Positions 14,541-26,940 are shown, numbered from the stretch's first letter. The stretch: DNA of 64,000 nt from Hermodice carunculata (GCA_964020975.1 OZ026616.1:82088268-82152267), one strand, 5' to 3'. Notes: a model not told the origin generated them from the sequence alone. Translations and numbers: made by a program.

Positions 14541-15421
14541 GAAGATTTGCTTCACAGAAAATCTGTCTGGGTGCCTTCAAAATGAGAACAGTTTCAAATG
14601 CTACACTTTGCAATTGTTCAACATAATCTAAATTTCGTGCATTCGCTTAATTTTTATAAAGTAAAATGCTACAACTTTGCTTCTTCTTTCTTTGGATGTC
14701 ATGTCTCAAACTTATAAAATGAAGTTTGAATGAAACTAGTAGCAATAATAGTTTGAAGCTATTCAACATTTTAATTTTGTGTCTTTGCCTTATTTGCATA
14801 AACAGAAACCCTACAGCTCTGGTTTATGGTTCATTGGATGGGGCTGTGCCACAAACCCATAAATTGAAGTAGGAATGGCACCTCTGTCTAAATTAGTTTT
14901 GAAGCTATTCAAGACTTACATTTTGTATGTTCACCTAATTTGCATAAATTGAAATCCTACAACTTTGGTTCATGGTTTATTTGATTGGGTCTTTGCCACA
15001 AACCTATAAATAAAAGTCGAAATGACATGTTTATGTGTAATAGTTTTGGAGTTATTCAACTTTGAAATTTTCAAAGCCACTTATTAGTATAATTTGAAAT
15101 TTCATGACTTTCGCTGTCCACTATATTGCAAGCTTCACAAACTTATTAATACACATTGAAATTTTGGGTATCTGCAATAGTTTCGAAGATATGGAACTTT
15201 GAACATTTTAATTACCCCTAATTTGCATACTTTTAAACATCATGATTATTCCAAATGAGATGCACAATTTCACTGGTTAGGTCACCATAGCAAGTTTGGT
15301 GGTTTTTGGAAAAATAAGGCTTTAGAAAATATCCAGACCAACTTGGTAGTGAAGAAGAAAGAAAAGAAAAGAAAAGAAAAGAAAAGAAAAGAAAAGAAAA
15401 GAAAAAAGAAAGAAAGAAAAT
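14541..15421 (+). repeat. Composite element, copy C, with AAAAG array tail
   Basis: The head at 14541-14600 has AGATTTGCTTCACAG, AAATCT and CCTTCAAAATG. Diverged monomers follow (TTTGCATAAATTGAAATCC, AACTTTGGTTCATGG). The tail near 15205-15345 includes ATGAGATGCACAATTTCACTGG. The terminal GAAGAAGAAAG expands into an AAAAG array at 15359-15421. Copy C is more diverged than copy B. Confidence 0.7.
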
Positions 15422-15438
15422 TCCAGTGTTTACATATA

Positions 15439-15540
15439 CAGTCAAACCTCTCTACAGTGGGTACCCTTGGGACCTCAGAAAAGTCACCCCTGGGACCAGA
15501 GAAAGGTGCCCACTCCTGAGAGGGTCAGCCCTTTTGGGCA
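15439..15540 (+). mobile_element. Possible pogo-type MITE terminus
   Basis: The segment begins TA-CAGTCAAACCTCTCTACAG and continues with two GGGACC..AGAAA blocks and TGCCCACTCCTGAGAGGGTC. CAGT..AACCTC after TA is the usual start of pogo/Tigger-type inverted repeats, and GGGACC/AGAAA minisatellite cores occur in widespread short elements of this class. I cannot find a matching opposite end, so this is a partial copy at best. Confidence 0.4.
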
Positions 15541-16270
15541 GTATGGATGAGTACATGTGCATGTACATATACATTATCCATGCATGCACATATACATGTA
15601 CAGTGATTACATTGTATAATTCAAGGGGATGTGTATACATGAAATACAAAACTGTGCTTGTCCCTTAATTACATAAACAGATTTCAACAGAAACTGTTAT
15701 GAAACTACATGCACATGTACATGTACCTGTGAACCGAGACAAGCTGTGAAAACAGTCATTGAGGACTTGAATACCATACTTTTATGGGTCTGGCCAGCCC
15801 AGCACTGCATGTGGTCTATTTTTAACATGGGGTACACTCAGGCTCTTCTACCTAGAACTCCAAAGTCTGTGTTCCCTTAGGACTGATAAGCTCAGCAGAT
15901 TCTTAGCCTCAGGCAAAAACAGACCAGCCAGGACACCAGTCTCAGTCATGGGGCACTGTCAGCTCTGTGCAGTACTAGTGGGCACTATTGCCTGCCTAGT
16001 ATATTCGGCAGCATGGAGCAGATCTATTCTTGCATGAACAGAAAGAGATTCTCTGTATTTTATTGAGATGCTCATTACACAGTTGTTGGGGGTTCCCCCT
16101 CCCCATTTGCTACAGGACCCAAACCTTCCAAACCATACACCTAGCATGCATGGATAATAGGCTGCTTATGAGACAGGTTCAAACTAATTAATTATGAATA
16201 CAAAATGGTTGCCTAGCACTATGGAGGCCAAGCATGAGGTCATACAACAAGCAGTTGAAGGCCTGCAGGA

Positions 16271-16313
<43 letters not shown>

Positions 16314-17481
16314 GAAGAAAGAAATACTTTCATAAGGTAGCTGCGCTTGCATCTTGTCGCATTTAAATGCACGTAGCAGCCATGGCCAGCGGTTAGCGAT
16401 TCAGCTACAGTTCAAGTTATGGGTCAAAAGTCAAATTACGCTTGCGTGAGGAAATCACGTTTTCATTGAATCTTCCAGCCAATTGTTTCGACCTCAGTAT
16501 ACAATGGAAGACGTAAAAAAACACAGGCAAAACAATGCGCAAGAGGACAAAAAGGGATATGTAAGCATTTCAGAGTAAATCATGAAATAATCATTGCCTG
16601 AATGAACCTAAAACAATATCAGTTTTCAAGTAGTAACAGATTCTGTTTGAAAGATGTTGAAAAAGTTTAATCTTTAACACTTTTGGGTCTTAATGTCCCT
16701 TTTCAGCCTGTTGGAAGGGGTTAAACGGAACAGGTTTCTGGATGAGCTGACCTTTGAGCCCAAATATCAAACTTTCGTATATGTTTCACAGAATATTTGT
16801 GTTTTTATGGATACACCACTTTGAGTATGTATCCTGGAAATATTCATAAGAAAACCTGCTCATAATTCAGCCACCGACACTTTTTCTCAGCATAGCTTAG
16901 CTATAATTGCAGTTTACATGCAACGATAATCCGAAATGTGCTTAACACTCACAGAGTAGCTGTAGGCAAAATGAATTGAAAAAAAAAATCTATAAAGAAA
17001 AACACTGCTATCGGTTACAACTTTCGACTAGTGCGATTAAATTTAGTATGTCACGAATGGAAAATAATCCAAATCTTCATAATTGGACAACAGAATCAAA
17101 GATGGGGGAGAAAATGCCACCAGAATGAAAAGAATCTGGTGATGGGGCATTACGACTCTATATATTAACTTGAGCCACAGAAAGTATTTGGTCAAGGAAA
17201 TTGACGATTGTGACACTACTTCCAAGGTGAAAAGTTTAGGTTCACATAAAAGCAGCATCTGAACTATTCGTACTAAATAATGCTGCCAGTGTTTATCATT
17301 TTAATTTTATCGATAGAATCAAGTTGACTGCAAGATGCATCTGTGTTCATACGTCACATTTCATGATGTACTCAGGTTTAATCCATTATAAAACCAACTT
17401 TTTGTCAAAATACTTGTAATTGTAGTTTACAAAATAATTAAAGGTTACTTTCATTATCTTAATGTAAGACGAATTATATTC
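15541..17481. other. Anonymous stretch with a GAAA microsatellite
   Basis: No supported gene. A GAAA tetranucleotide array lies at 16268-16324. ACATGTACATGTAC-like palindromes occur near 15555-15600 and 15710-15725. GGCCAGCGGTTAGCG at 16384-16398 loosely resembles a tRNA A box, but I see no convincing B box. Confidence 0.55.
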
Positions 17482-17513
17482 ACATATATATATATACATA
17501 TATATATACATAC

Positions 17514-17610
<97 letters not shown>
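17482..17610. repeat. TA/CATA microsatellite
   Basis: TA dinucleotides with CATA and ACAT interruptions at 17496-17527, then a pure TA run to 17610. Confidence 0.97.
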
Positions 17611-17611
<1 letters not shown>

Positions 17612-20471
17612 GACACATTTGAAGGTTTAGAAGTGGGGAAGAATGCAGTTAATACCTTCTTAATGGGCCTTGCAAAACGAAAAAACCCGAGTCCTTTCGG
17701 AGGTTATTTCTGCACCAATTTTGCTCGAAACATGAGGGCAAAGTGATCTCTAATAGTCCGTACAGGGAAGTACTGTGCTTATGTTGTGGTATCATAGTTG
17801 AATTTGCTGTTCTGAGGAAATCTGCCAATGCACGCACGTCTCTTTACCTTGAAACATGAAACTATGCACTCACGTGAATTCAGCGAACTTCATTAACACA
17901 TAGGTAAACCGTCACGGAAAGGGACTCTTTGCCTTTGGGACAATGCTTTGAGTAGTTCCTTGGCAGTTAATTTGCTACAGAGTAAATACAATTGAATATA
18001 CACAAGTAATAATGAGTGACCCAAACTTCCAAACACCATGAGTCGCGGCCAGTTGCGTAACGTGCATTGCTTGCTGCATTCCTGCGATCCCACCGTGCAA
18101 TCTGTTGATCATTGTGGCATTTATCTCATTTACTATAATCAGGGTTAAAATGTGGGTTCTCTGTCCTTAGCAGCCTTCACAATTGGCCAAAATTGATGGC
18201 TGCTCATTTTGACCACCCTGTGCTAATTTGCTCATGCTGAAATTGTTATCTTTTCACACCAATTAACTCCTCTTGGCGAACCCATTGTATTGGTCATATC
18301 AAGGAAGGTACCCTCCTTGGTCATATAATGTACTATAGGGTGATCCAAATTTTAAAAAAGAAATTCTCAAACTAAACTTTCACTTCAATCAGCCATACTT
18401 CCTCCCTACTGTGATATCATGCAGTGTATATAAGTGATTAATCTTCCAGAGAAAAAATTATGTTGAAACTAAGAGTTCAATTGCATATCAAAGGAAATGT
18501 TTTGCTGCCATTTTGTCAGGTTTTCCTCGTGTAGTCATTCATATCAAATATTTATGTTGTTTTCAGAACTTGTTAGGATCAAACAATGATGGGCAACCTG
18601 CATGGATGCAACATTACTACGCCAACCACGGCAGTAACCTGACACTTTGATAAGTTTAGTTTGTAGGCTTTCAAAGGATTTAACACAGGATCAGATGGGC
18701 AAAAGTGTGAAACGTATTAATCTTCGCTGCTTTCCAAGTGTTGCAACTTCTTTCTAAAAAGCTCCGTTTGTAAAGTTTTTTTTTTTCATTTTCCAATCGG
18801 TTTCGCCTTTTCGAAGTGCACAGCGATAAAGCTGTTGTACATAATGTTAATATTTTGATAAGCACATTAGAAGTCATATCTTCTTTACCAGCTAAATTGT
18901 GGTGTCCACGGTATTCACACACTTTATAGTCTGGTGACCTTACCTGTAAAGCTTGTACTGTCACCTGTAAATATACACAGAACATTCAATGATGAATACT
19001 TAGAAACATACTACATTTACCATTGAAACGCCATTACCCAGTGAGTGAAAAGTAGTGTTGAAAGTTTGTTTGAACAACCCAGTCAATTCGCTCCATTGGT
19101 ACACTTTCTAATACATGTATTTCCACATGTTGAACCAACACAATTGAATTGCAGAACAACAGATTTGCCATATGTAAAGTGCTGACGTAAACATATTTTA
19201 TAATCGGCCTGTACCCAGGATAACTGAATCATCATGATAATATACGTGCTTGAGGAGCAGAACTAGTTTATCCTGTCTTCATCCATCCCTGTTGAGCTTT
19301 CATTTTCATGGTATCTGGCTTGCCTTACCTCATCTGTACCGTCGTAAGAGGTTGCTTGAAAAATTAAAATAGTGAAATAAATTGTAGTATACTCTTTGAT
19401 TCAACCACAAAAGAAGCATGAAAACATAAATTGGCTCAATATGTATTTAACCAAAAGGCAGTTAGACAAACTGTGGCTGTCTGTGAGAAATGGATTTCGT
19501 AAGTACTTTGATTAATTCCACGTGCACGAAGCATAATTTTACCCATGATTGTGGCGACGGAAACCAATACATACCTTGCAGCTTTAATGCTAAACTGCAG
19601 AGTCCTACGCACCAAATTTTCAAATTACAAAGTTCCTTAGAATAGAGTTCGTTATGTAAGAGAAGTCACAAGTTACATCATTAGGTATGAACTCCGACGG
19701 GTCCTGCATTTACTTTTTTGTTTGTACAGTGTACTTTTGAATATGTACAATCTCATATGTATAGTTGGTAGACCTTAATTTTTACTTAGTCAAATGTGAA
19801 ACACGTTTTAATTCATAACATGAATGTCATTCCCAGTGAAATGGACAAACCACCTTGATTTACGCTGGGGAAGTTTTCTGGCACCAAGAACCAGCAAGTT
19901 CAAAACGCACCCCCCCTACACACTACAGCCTACTACACGCAAGCAATTTACCAGAAAATGTATCGCAATGACTGGTTGCTTTTGTGTTCACGCCTGTATT
20001 CCGTGAAGAATTGCAGCGTTGTCGTCACTACATCCTATGTGTTAATTCTCTCAGATACAAAAAGCCACCGGGTCATCCTAAAGGTCTATTCAATGCATTT
20101 GTAACCCAAGATAGGTCTACATGGTAGAATTCAAAGCCGAATCTTGAACAAACTGACATGATCGGACCCACCAAAAACGACTAAATCGAAGACCACACTT
20201 AGAGACCACAGTCACTTGCATAAACGACAGATTTGATCATACAATTTTACACGTCATCTTAGATATTTTTGCTGTTGTAATAGTTTATGTTTACGAAGTA
20301 TCGCCGGACTTGTCCACTGTAGTTTCACATGTAGTACAATAACAGTCATTGGGGATACCCCCTTTCTTTTGTAAACTCTGCTGGTGCAGCCCGATTTTGA
20401 ATACTGGGGATGTCTTCGTAGATAAATATCAGAATATTAGACCTTTTCTGTGTACTGGCATACAAAACTCG
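17611..20471. other. Anonymous stretch
   Basis: No supported gene. The segment 18300-18330 is a weak palindrome around AAGGAAGGTACCCTCCTT. On the minus strand near 18935-18965 a 21-nt segment is framed by ACAG and GTAAGG, which could be chance. Other frames up to 101 codons show no domain. Confidence 0.5.
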
Positions 20472-21780
20472 TAAGATGCAAATTCAGTTTTTCTTGTTTT
20501 ATTCAGTATTTAAGCATATGATCAAATCTTTAGTCAAATAATTTAATCATATTATATGCTGAAAAAATTGTTCAAATATTCAAATATTTGATCACGTAGA
20601 AAAATATTTAAACATATCAAATAATGATACTGAAAAATTACCATGAATTTTTTAAAGCCTCAAGTGGGATTTGAACCCTTAAGTTTTGGCACTATCGTGG
20701 AGTCTAATACTGTAACCCCCATAAAAGCTTGACCGAAGAGTCGATGTGATGTTACAGAGGCCGCTGGCACATTGACACAGCGACGCATTTCAATAAGCTG
20801 GCAATATTAATTGTATGTGAGAAAATACTCCTTTAATATAATTTCAAAGTAGGAGCAATGACCCACAGCTCAAAGAAACAAATATAGTATTATAAAATAG
20901 AAAATACCCGGATAAGGTAAGAAAATACTTGTTCCTTGGAAAATTGTCGATATTATCAATATTTTGCAAAACAGAAATTATAACCGCGCGTGGTGATGTT
21001 GGGGTGGGGTGGGGGGACTGCAATCAGCACTGTAGCGGAGGATGAATGCATCAGTCCAACTAGTGCTAGTAAAGAAAACCACAGAGGTTGAAAGATGGAA
21101 ATGACGTCTGCTGTTTGTATTTTGCCATCTTCGTAAACTAATGGAGACCAGGCTTATTGTTCGGCTTGTTGCTGATAAAACTGTCAGACTCCGAAGCGTT
21201 CTGGCATTTGCTATAGAACGCAAGGTAGTAGGGAGCTTTCATTAATTCTATGACAAGAGCATCATATTTTAACATATCTCCAAATGGATTTAATGATGTG
21301 TTCAATGATAAGTCTAAATCACTTCGCATTTTTATGTGACTAACTCATTTGATATGATAAAACATTCGATGATATGATCAAATATTTGAACATGTGAACA
21401 AATATTGGAATATATGATGTCATATGTATGATTATGTAATCAAATATTTGATGTTGTGATCCAATATTTAATCTTATGAAAAAAAAATCCAGAAATCAAA
21501 AGATGATTTGATGATATCTTAAAACCGATTTTATAATGTAACTAAAAGTAGTTGGTATATTTAAATGCATTTGATCATGTCATTAAATAAATTTAGAAAT
21601 ATGGTTTAATCTATTTATCCATACGATTAAATATTTCATGACATGATTAAATTGATTTGCTTACATGTTTGAATATTTGGGCATATTAACAAACTGTTTG
21701 ATCACAATGAATGAATATTTTAACACATGTCTACATACAAACTGTACTGAATAAAACAAGAAACGGCCTTGCATAACATA
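20472..21780. mobile_element. Fold-back element with 35-bp terminal inverted repeats
   Basis: The left end at 20472-20508 contains TTCTTGTTTTATTCAGTA. The right end at 21745-21780 contains its complement TACTGAATAAAACAAGAAA, with further partial match outward (AGATGCAAA versus TTGCATAA). The interior is full of ATCAAATATTTGAT-like palindromes, at 20570-20640 and 21350-21720. A tRNA-like segment on the minus strand (GGGTTCAAATCCC at 20667-20679) and a short T/G-run sit between the two AT-rich flanks. No transposase is present, so this is non-autonomous. I cannot assign a superfamily because a target duplication is not clear. Confidence 0.6.
20655..20760 (-). repeat. tRNA-like segment inside the fold-back element
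   Basis: On the minus strand GGGTTCAAATCCCACTTGAGG carries a B-box-like core GGTTCAAATCC. Upstream TTACAGTATTAGACTCCAC could be a diverged A-box region. The stems do not close as a functional tRNA, so a SINE head or tRNA pseudogene is likelier. Confidence 0.3.
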
Positions 21781-21899
21781 TATGTTGGGGTTGTCTGTGT
21801 CTATTTGTTTTGATTAAAGTTTAAACCTGTAAAGATGAGACGTTAAGATTTGAATAAAATAAAGTATTCAGCGTTTTTCTTAGCTTATTTTCAATAGAA

Positions 21900-22600
21900 A
21901 TCTTCATAAATACCATCGTATATCATAGTGAAATGACCTTCTTGAGCGTACACTGCTATGGCTTCTTTGCTGTCTAAATTTTATGCTTCTTGACATAGGA
22001 CACTACTGTAGTACATATAATCACACGCTGTTCACCGATATAACCTCTGTCCTGTGTGAATTTTGACATGGTTCTCCAGATTGCAGTTTTCAGAACATTT
22101 TAATCACACGCTATACACTGACATGGCTACCCTCAGTGTGAGTCATTATATGCTTCTTAAGAGTATACCATGTACAGTACATTTATAATCACATCACCAC
22201 ATGGATATCATCTCTATTCTTTCAGGAATCATAATCCTTCTTGAGATCATCTTTCTCTGGCTTGACCTTTGTCCACTTGCAGCCAAATATGCATCTTAAG
22301 ATTACATTTTTGATCAAATTATACAATCTGTACACTGGTATGGTTTCTGGCGTGGGAGTTATTATATGCTGGTTTAGGTCATCTCTCCTTTACAACAATA
22401 ACAAAGTGTCATATAATGATATGGTTTGCAGGTCTCAGTATTACCTGTGAGTTGCTTATCACATTGTACAGGTCAGGAATTTGTCTTGTGGATCCCGCAC
22501 TTATGATTTCAAATGTGAATTGCAGCATCATCTGTGATATATATATATTGCCTTCCATGATTCAGGTTAGACCACTTGTTACACACAAATCACCCTTCTC
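21900..22600 (-). pseudogene. C2H2 zinc-finger array, decayed
   Basis: Read on the minus strand, several segments follow the zinc-finger plan. At 22046-22075 the linker translates as HVKIHTGQ, preceded by CxxxxxLENH. Near 22130-22190 a finger-like CDYKCTVHGI precedes HIMTHTEG in another frame. At 22270-22340 KPYQCTDC and CNLKMHIW appear. Fingers recur about every 84-90 bp, the usual spacing. Frames shift and stops interrupt nearly every finger, so it encodes nothing now. Living relatives bind DNA in the nucleus. About five finger positions can be followed, and the ends are fuzzy. Confidence 0.65.
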
Positions 22601-23926
22601 TCTGAATTTCAATAAATAATTCTTATACCAAGTGAATGAAATATATTTACTATCAGCAAAAAGTACAGGGAAAACAGCTCTGTAAAAATGAAGGAGGAGA
22701 AAAATGTCGTTTGCTGCATCTGCTACTTGCGTGCAGTTCTGGTACCAGTCTCCATATCCCACAAATGACATATTGTGCTATTCTCCGTACCTCTGGATTT
22801 GTATATCAAAACAGACAACTGTAGCCATGAATTGTGTCTCGACGATTTCTGTATATAAGATTTAGGATGTGGTGCACTTTTTATGATGTTTTAACTTCTG
22901 TCTATTGTTAGCATCTAATACCCTGAAAACTGTATATTTTCTGAAACTAAATTTCTGTTTTTCCACAAAAACAGGTAATTGAAGTTTTTAAACTATGCAA
23001 TTAGAATTCAATTCCTCTAGGCTTTCAGAGATTTCACTATTTTTTATAACTTCATCCAAATGTATACTTTTTTAACATATATAGTTTATATGATATCAAA
23101 TCAGAAGTCCAGTGTAACTAAGGATACGTTTGGAGCGAATTCGTGTGTGTGTGTTTTTTGTGTAAAGCCCTTTAGAAACATAAGGATAAAGAGAGTAAGA
23201 GACCAAGTTGGCAATTTGCAAACGACAAGCTTGCATATGAATTTACGACGGCAGATAGAGGGCTACTTTGCTTTGCAATATCAGCTTAATTTAAAGTTTT
23301 GTAAAAAGAGATAGTAAAACTCACGGCATATTAAAATATCTTTTTAGAATTGTTTAAGAAGTAGACTTAAAATTGTGTATTGAAACCGTGTTTTCCTTCA
23401 AAATCCTTGTTCATCCATAGGTTGTAAGTGACCCTGTGATAGAACCTTTGCTCAAGATCAAGGCTGCTCTTGTGCAAAGTCAATATAATGCTAATTTAAA
23501 TACGGAGGAGCAATGTTGTTTTACAGTTGGCTTGTCCAAAATTCAGGCTCATATGGCCCTGACGTTTAATAGGAATCTGGGCCAACTTGAGCTGCAATAT
23601 GACTAAATATATGTCGCAGTCCCATCGGAAAAAGTGTCCTCTAATTTTTTCCCTATGTAATGTTGAAGCAATTGGCTCGGTGGGTATCAATGAGAACTAT
23701 AAGGTGACTACCAGAACAGTTTCAAGAATATCTGACCAATAGTTTCTGTACGGTCGATAAAATATTTGTGACTGAAGGGTGCTCTACGTCAACCACTTAA
23801 CAAATGAGCTACGTTTAAAACAAATACTGCTTTCATTCTTTTCATTCCCACGGTATTTGCCATATATCAACCTATCTCGTAAAGTATTAAATATGGTCTA
23901 CCGGTTATATTATTATGTTATTAATT
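22601..23926. other. Anonymous stretch
   Basis: No supported gene. A 10-bp GT run near 23144-23154 and a few short unrelated frames are all that is visible. Confidence 0.5.
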
Positions 23927-24027
23927 CATATTGGCCCAGTATCAGGTCCGGGGTCAGCCATATTGGCCTTCGGCCTGCGGTCTAAGGCCAATATGGCTGA
24001 CAGAGGACCTGTAACTAGGCCAATATG
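23927..24027. repeat. 44-bp-arm hairpin, ATATTGGCC type
   Basis: The left arm (23927-23970, starting CATATTGGCC and ending CATATTGGCCTT) pairs with the right arm (23984-24027, AAGGCCAATATGG to GGCCAATATG) at about 38 of 44 positions, around the loop CGGCCTGCGGTCT. The CATATTGGCC word sits at both the outer and inner end of each arm, so the arm is itself a partial direct repeat. It resembles a MITE or promoter-type palindrome. No reading frame. Confidence 0.9.
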
Positions 24028-25004
24028 AAAACTACTGATTAAGGATAATTTTATCAATTGACTATTACTAATAATATTACTAATAAGACAACACATCACA
24101 TTAACTTTAAATGGCTAAATATCTGACCGAAGACCTGAACTTATTTGCTCCATTTCTCGATTATCTGTTGTGTGCAGTTGCCACTCGTTCGAATTTCTCG
24201 ATTATGGCTTTGCAATGATGCTTTGCGGAAATGTGATGTCACTGATATTGGCCGAGTAGTGTGGTATTCAAACTAAATATTAACGTGTTAAACCCATGGC
24301 ACGATTGTGGGTTGAAAAAAATGTGGAAACCAGCATAAGTTAACGCGTATAGGCCGAGGTTCTTTTCATATTGTCCGAGTTTTATCTGGTATTGGCCGAG
24401 TTGACAACATCATACGGCACGGGCAAAAAATAGCCAAAACTTTGATAATATTACACTTTGCACATTTTTGACGTCAACAAGTGACGACCCAACCCATACA
24501 CCCCTATCCCCGCCTGCTAATGCCATTTGCCTTAAACTGTTACAAGTGCATTTCTCCTCAACCTGTATGACATTAATTAACACATTCAGGCCTGTTATCT
24601 AGAGACCTTAAATTTATAATTCAGATGAAAGCACAGTCTGCATCGCCTGGTGTTTAGCTGATATCAAGGTTTCTATTTAAACGGAACTTCATTCATATGT
24701 TCTCTCATTCATGATTTTGGCCCACGTATTGATTATGTTATATATACATGCACTCCAAATAGTTACGCACAAAGTGTCTAAGTTGGGTAAAAATTGCCGC
24801 CTTATAAAATTGAGTCCACTGCATATTCATGTACCCTAGGGCAACTGTGTGCTCTAAGTGTAAGTATCTGGGTCTTCCTAGCAGACCTACCTGCAACATC
24901 CACCATAGAGCAAGTTTCGACTGGTTTTGCAAATGCAATAACTTCTTTTAGGAGTTAGACAAAACACTTATGAAAGAGTTATGTATGTTAGTGGTCTTAG
25001 CTTG
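24028..25004. other. Anonymous stretch with TATTGGCCGAG words
   Basis: No supported gene. GATATTGGCCGAG (about 24245), TATAGGCCGAGG (24349), CATATTGTCCGAG (24368) and GTATTGGCCGAG (24390) echo the hairpin just upstream and suggest that the hairpin is part of a larger decayed element reaching about 24420. Confidence 0.5.
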
Positions 25005-25215
25005 GCTGCAGGGCAGGCTGAGTGGTCACATGTTCGCTTTTTACCTTTGCGAATCTGGTTCGAATCTCGGACGGTACAGTAAACGTCCGGAGAGCTCCTA
25101 TCGTTAGTCCTCTGGCTGTGCATGTCGGTATTCTCAGAGCCCGCTGATTTCCTGCACCTCAGGAAAGGACTCCATAAGTCACTGTGTGTGGTACAGCTGG
25201 ACACTGAAGGTAAGT
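25005..25215 (+). mobile_element. tRNA-derived SINE
   Basis: An A-box-like GGCTGAGTGGT (25016-25026) and a B box GGTTCGAATCT (25057-25067) lie 41 nt apart, fitting an RNA polymerase III type 2 promoter. Between them ATGTTCGCTTTT..CTTTGCGAA can form an anticodon-type stem. Downstream, CCGCTGATTTCCTGCACCTCAGGAAAGG and GTCACTGTGTGTGGTACAGC form a tRNA-unrelated body. No poly-A tail or target duplication is obvious, so the 3' end is uncertain. It could instead be a lone tRNA pseudogene. Confidence 0.5.
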
Positions 25216-26878
25216 ACTAGACTTCTTTCACAATCCATGTACAACAAATGGGTCTTATAATAATATGCATGTGGCTCAATTGTGTCTTCATGTTTGTTGA
25301 AGTATCCGGGCACAGGTCTGCGTAAGTTTGCACTTTTTGTGGAACCCACGACACCGGTAACCTAAAACCACAATAATTAAGATATTCTAATACTAAGACC
25401 TATCTAAATAGTTTGATCTGTGTTCTCTTGTGACAGTAGTTTAAACAACAGCTCGTTCCATGCCCATTGTCAAAGTTAGCAAATAACGTATTTTATGCTT
25501 TGCTGAAAAGTAATTTTACTTTCACATCAGGAAATGGAGTTTTGATTTTTGCCATAGTAACGCATTTGAACTTGAATAAGCCTAAATGCTAGTTATGTAT
25601 ATGTGCTCAGCAAATAAAATGTCAAAATTGAAGACTAATGATTGATGCTCCGAAAGAAAACCGCGAACACCAGCAAACGCATTAAATGTTGTCCCCAAAG
25701 AACAAGTCTAGCTAAAATAAATTTATCGCCTGTAGGCCTAACGTATTTTCCTCGTTTCAAAAACTCTCTTTCCTTTTATTCTTTTGAAGGTTGACACCGA
25801 TGGGCTTCCGTACCTTTAAATGTGCCGTACGAGTCGGAATTCTTGTCACGTGACCTTGTGACTTCATATGCGTGCAACCATGTGTTCTTGCGAGACGCCA
25901 CTCTAATGGCAACGTTCAGTGATCAAAAACGTGTCATTGCACCGTGCGTCGTCAATTTTTGTGGCAACACAAATTTTTAAAACCGAAACGTGACATGAAA
26001 ATGTATTCGGTTCGTAAAGATGAACCAGGATCCTCAATCCCAGAGTAGGAGCAAATTTGCTCTCTCGCTTGGTCACATTTGGGACGATGGTATTAAAGTT
26101 TTAACTGTGGAAGGGATATTGGTAAAAAACCGTCAAACGCTCGACCCCAACACCCAATGAAATCCTTTTTCCTTATCTTGACAAAGGGGCGTAAAATGAG
26201 AAATATTTAGTGACAAATGAAATACAAAACGTACTGTTATAAATAACCTAAAAGAAACATAACATTAAAAAAAGACAAAAGATGACATACACCTCGTGGA
26301 ATAAAAGAAACAGACGCAAGTTGCTCGTTAACAATTAATTTTGTAACTCATCTAAACATTCTTTATACATTCTAAATCCGACATTTTGAGATGTGCAACA
26401 TGTCACAGAGCATAGTCTTTTAATGCTAAAAAGAGACATGAATTCACGATTCTCAACGGCATTGTGTAATTTTGGATATCCACATGAAAAGTATCTGCCG
26501 AAACTGTTGAACAGCCTTAGTGTATGAATATATTATCTCTGTACATCTCTTAAATAGGAATCAATATCATCGTAACGAAAACTGAGAAAGCTATCTTAGA
26601 TAAAATTTGTACAGGCCAATAACTCGGTATCAACTGGATTATAAACTGGCAGCAAAATATATAGCTCCTTTTTAAATGTAAGTTGTCCCCAAAAGCTTTT
26701 GAGAGAATATAAATGAAAATATAATTAAACTTATTTGAATACAGTTATAGAAATAATAAACTAAAACTCCCAGTGATGATTTGATACCTTACTAAGTGAA
26801 TACACTAGTAACAGTTCTTCTGGGTAGGTGATATCGTAAAAAATATAAGTAAAATTACTAATTACTAATTATTATTAA

Positions 26879-26879
<1 letters not shown>
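25216..26879. other. Anonymous stretch
   Basis: No supported gene. The segment 25840-26100 is relatively CpG-rich and holds the E-box palindrome described separately. The rest is AT-rich. Confidence 0.5.
25845..25854. promoter_or_regulatory. GTCACGTGAC E-box palindrome
   Basis: A perfect 10-bp palindrome that matches the binding site of USF/TFE-type bHLH-zip factors. No supported gene lies nearby, so function is speculative. Confidence 0.25.
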
Positions 26880-26924
<45 letters not shown>

Positions 26925-26940
26925 GTTGTTGTTGTTGTTG

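Noticed and set aside
18935-18965. 21-nt microexon on the minus strand framed by ACAG and GTAAGG
   Set aside because: Short splice-like words are expected by chance in this much DNA and no partner exon is seen.
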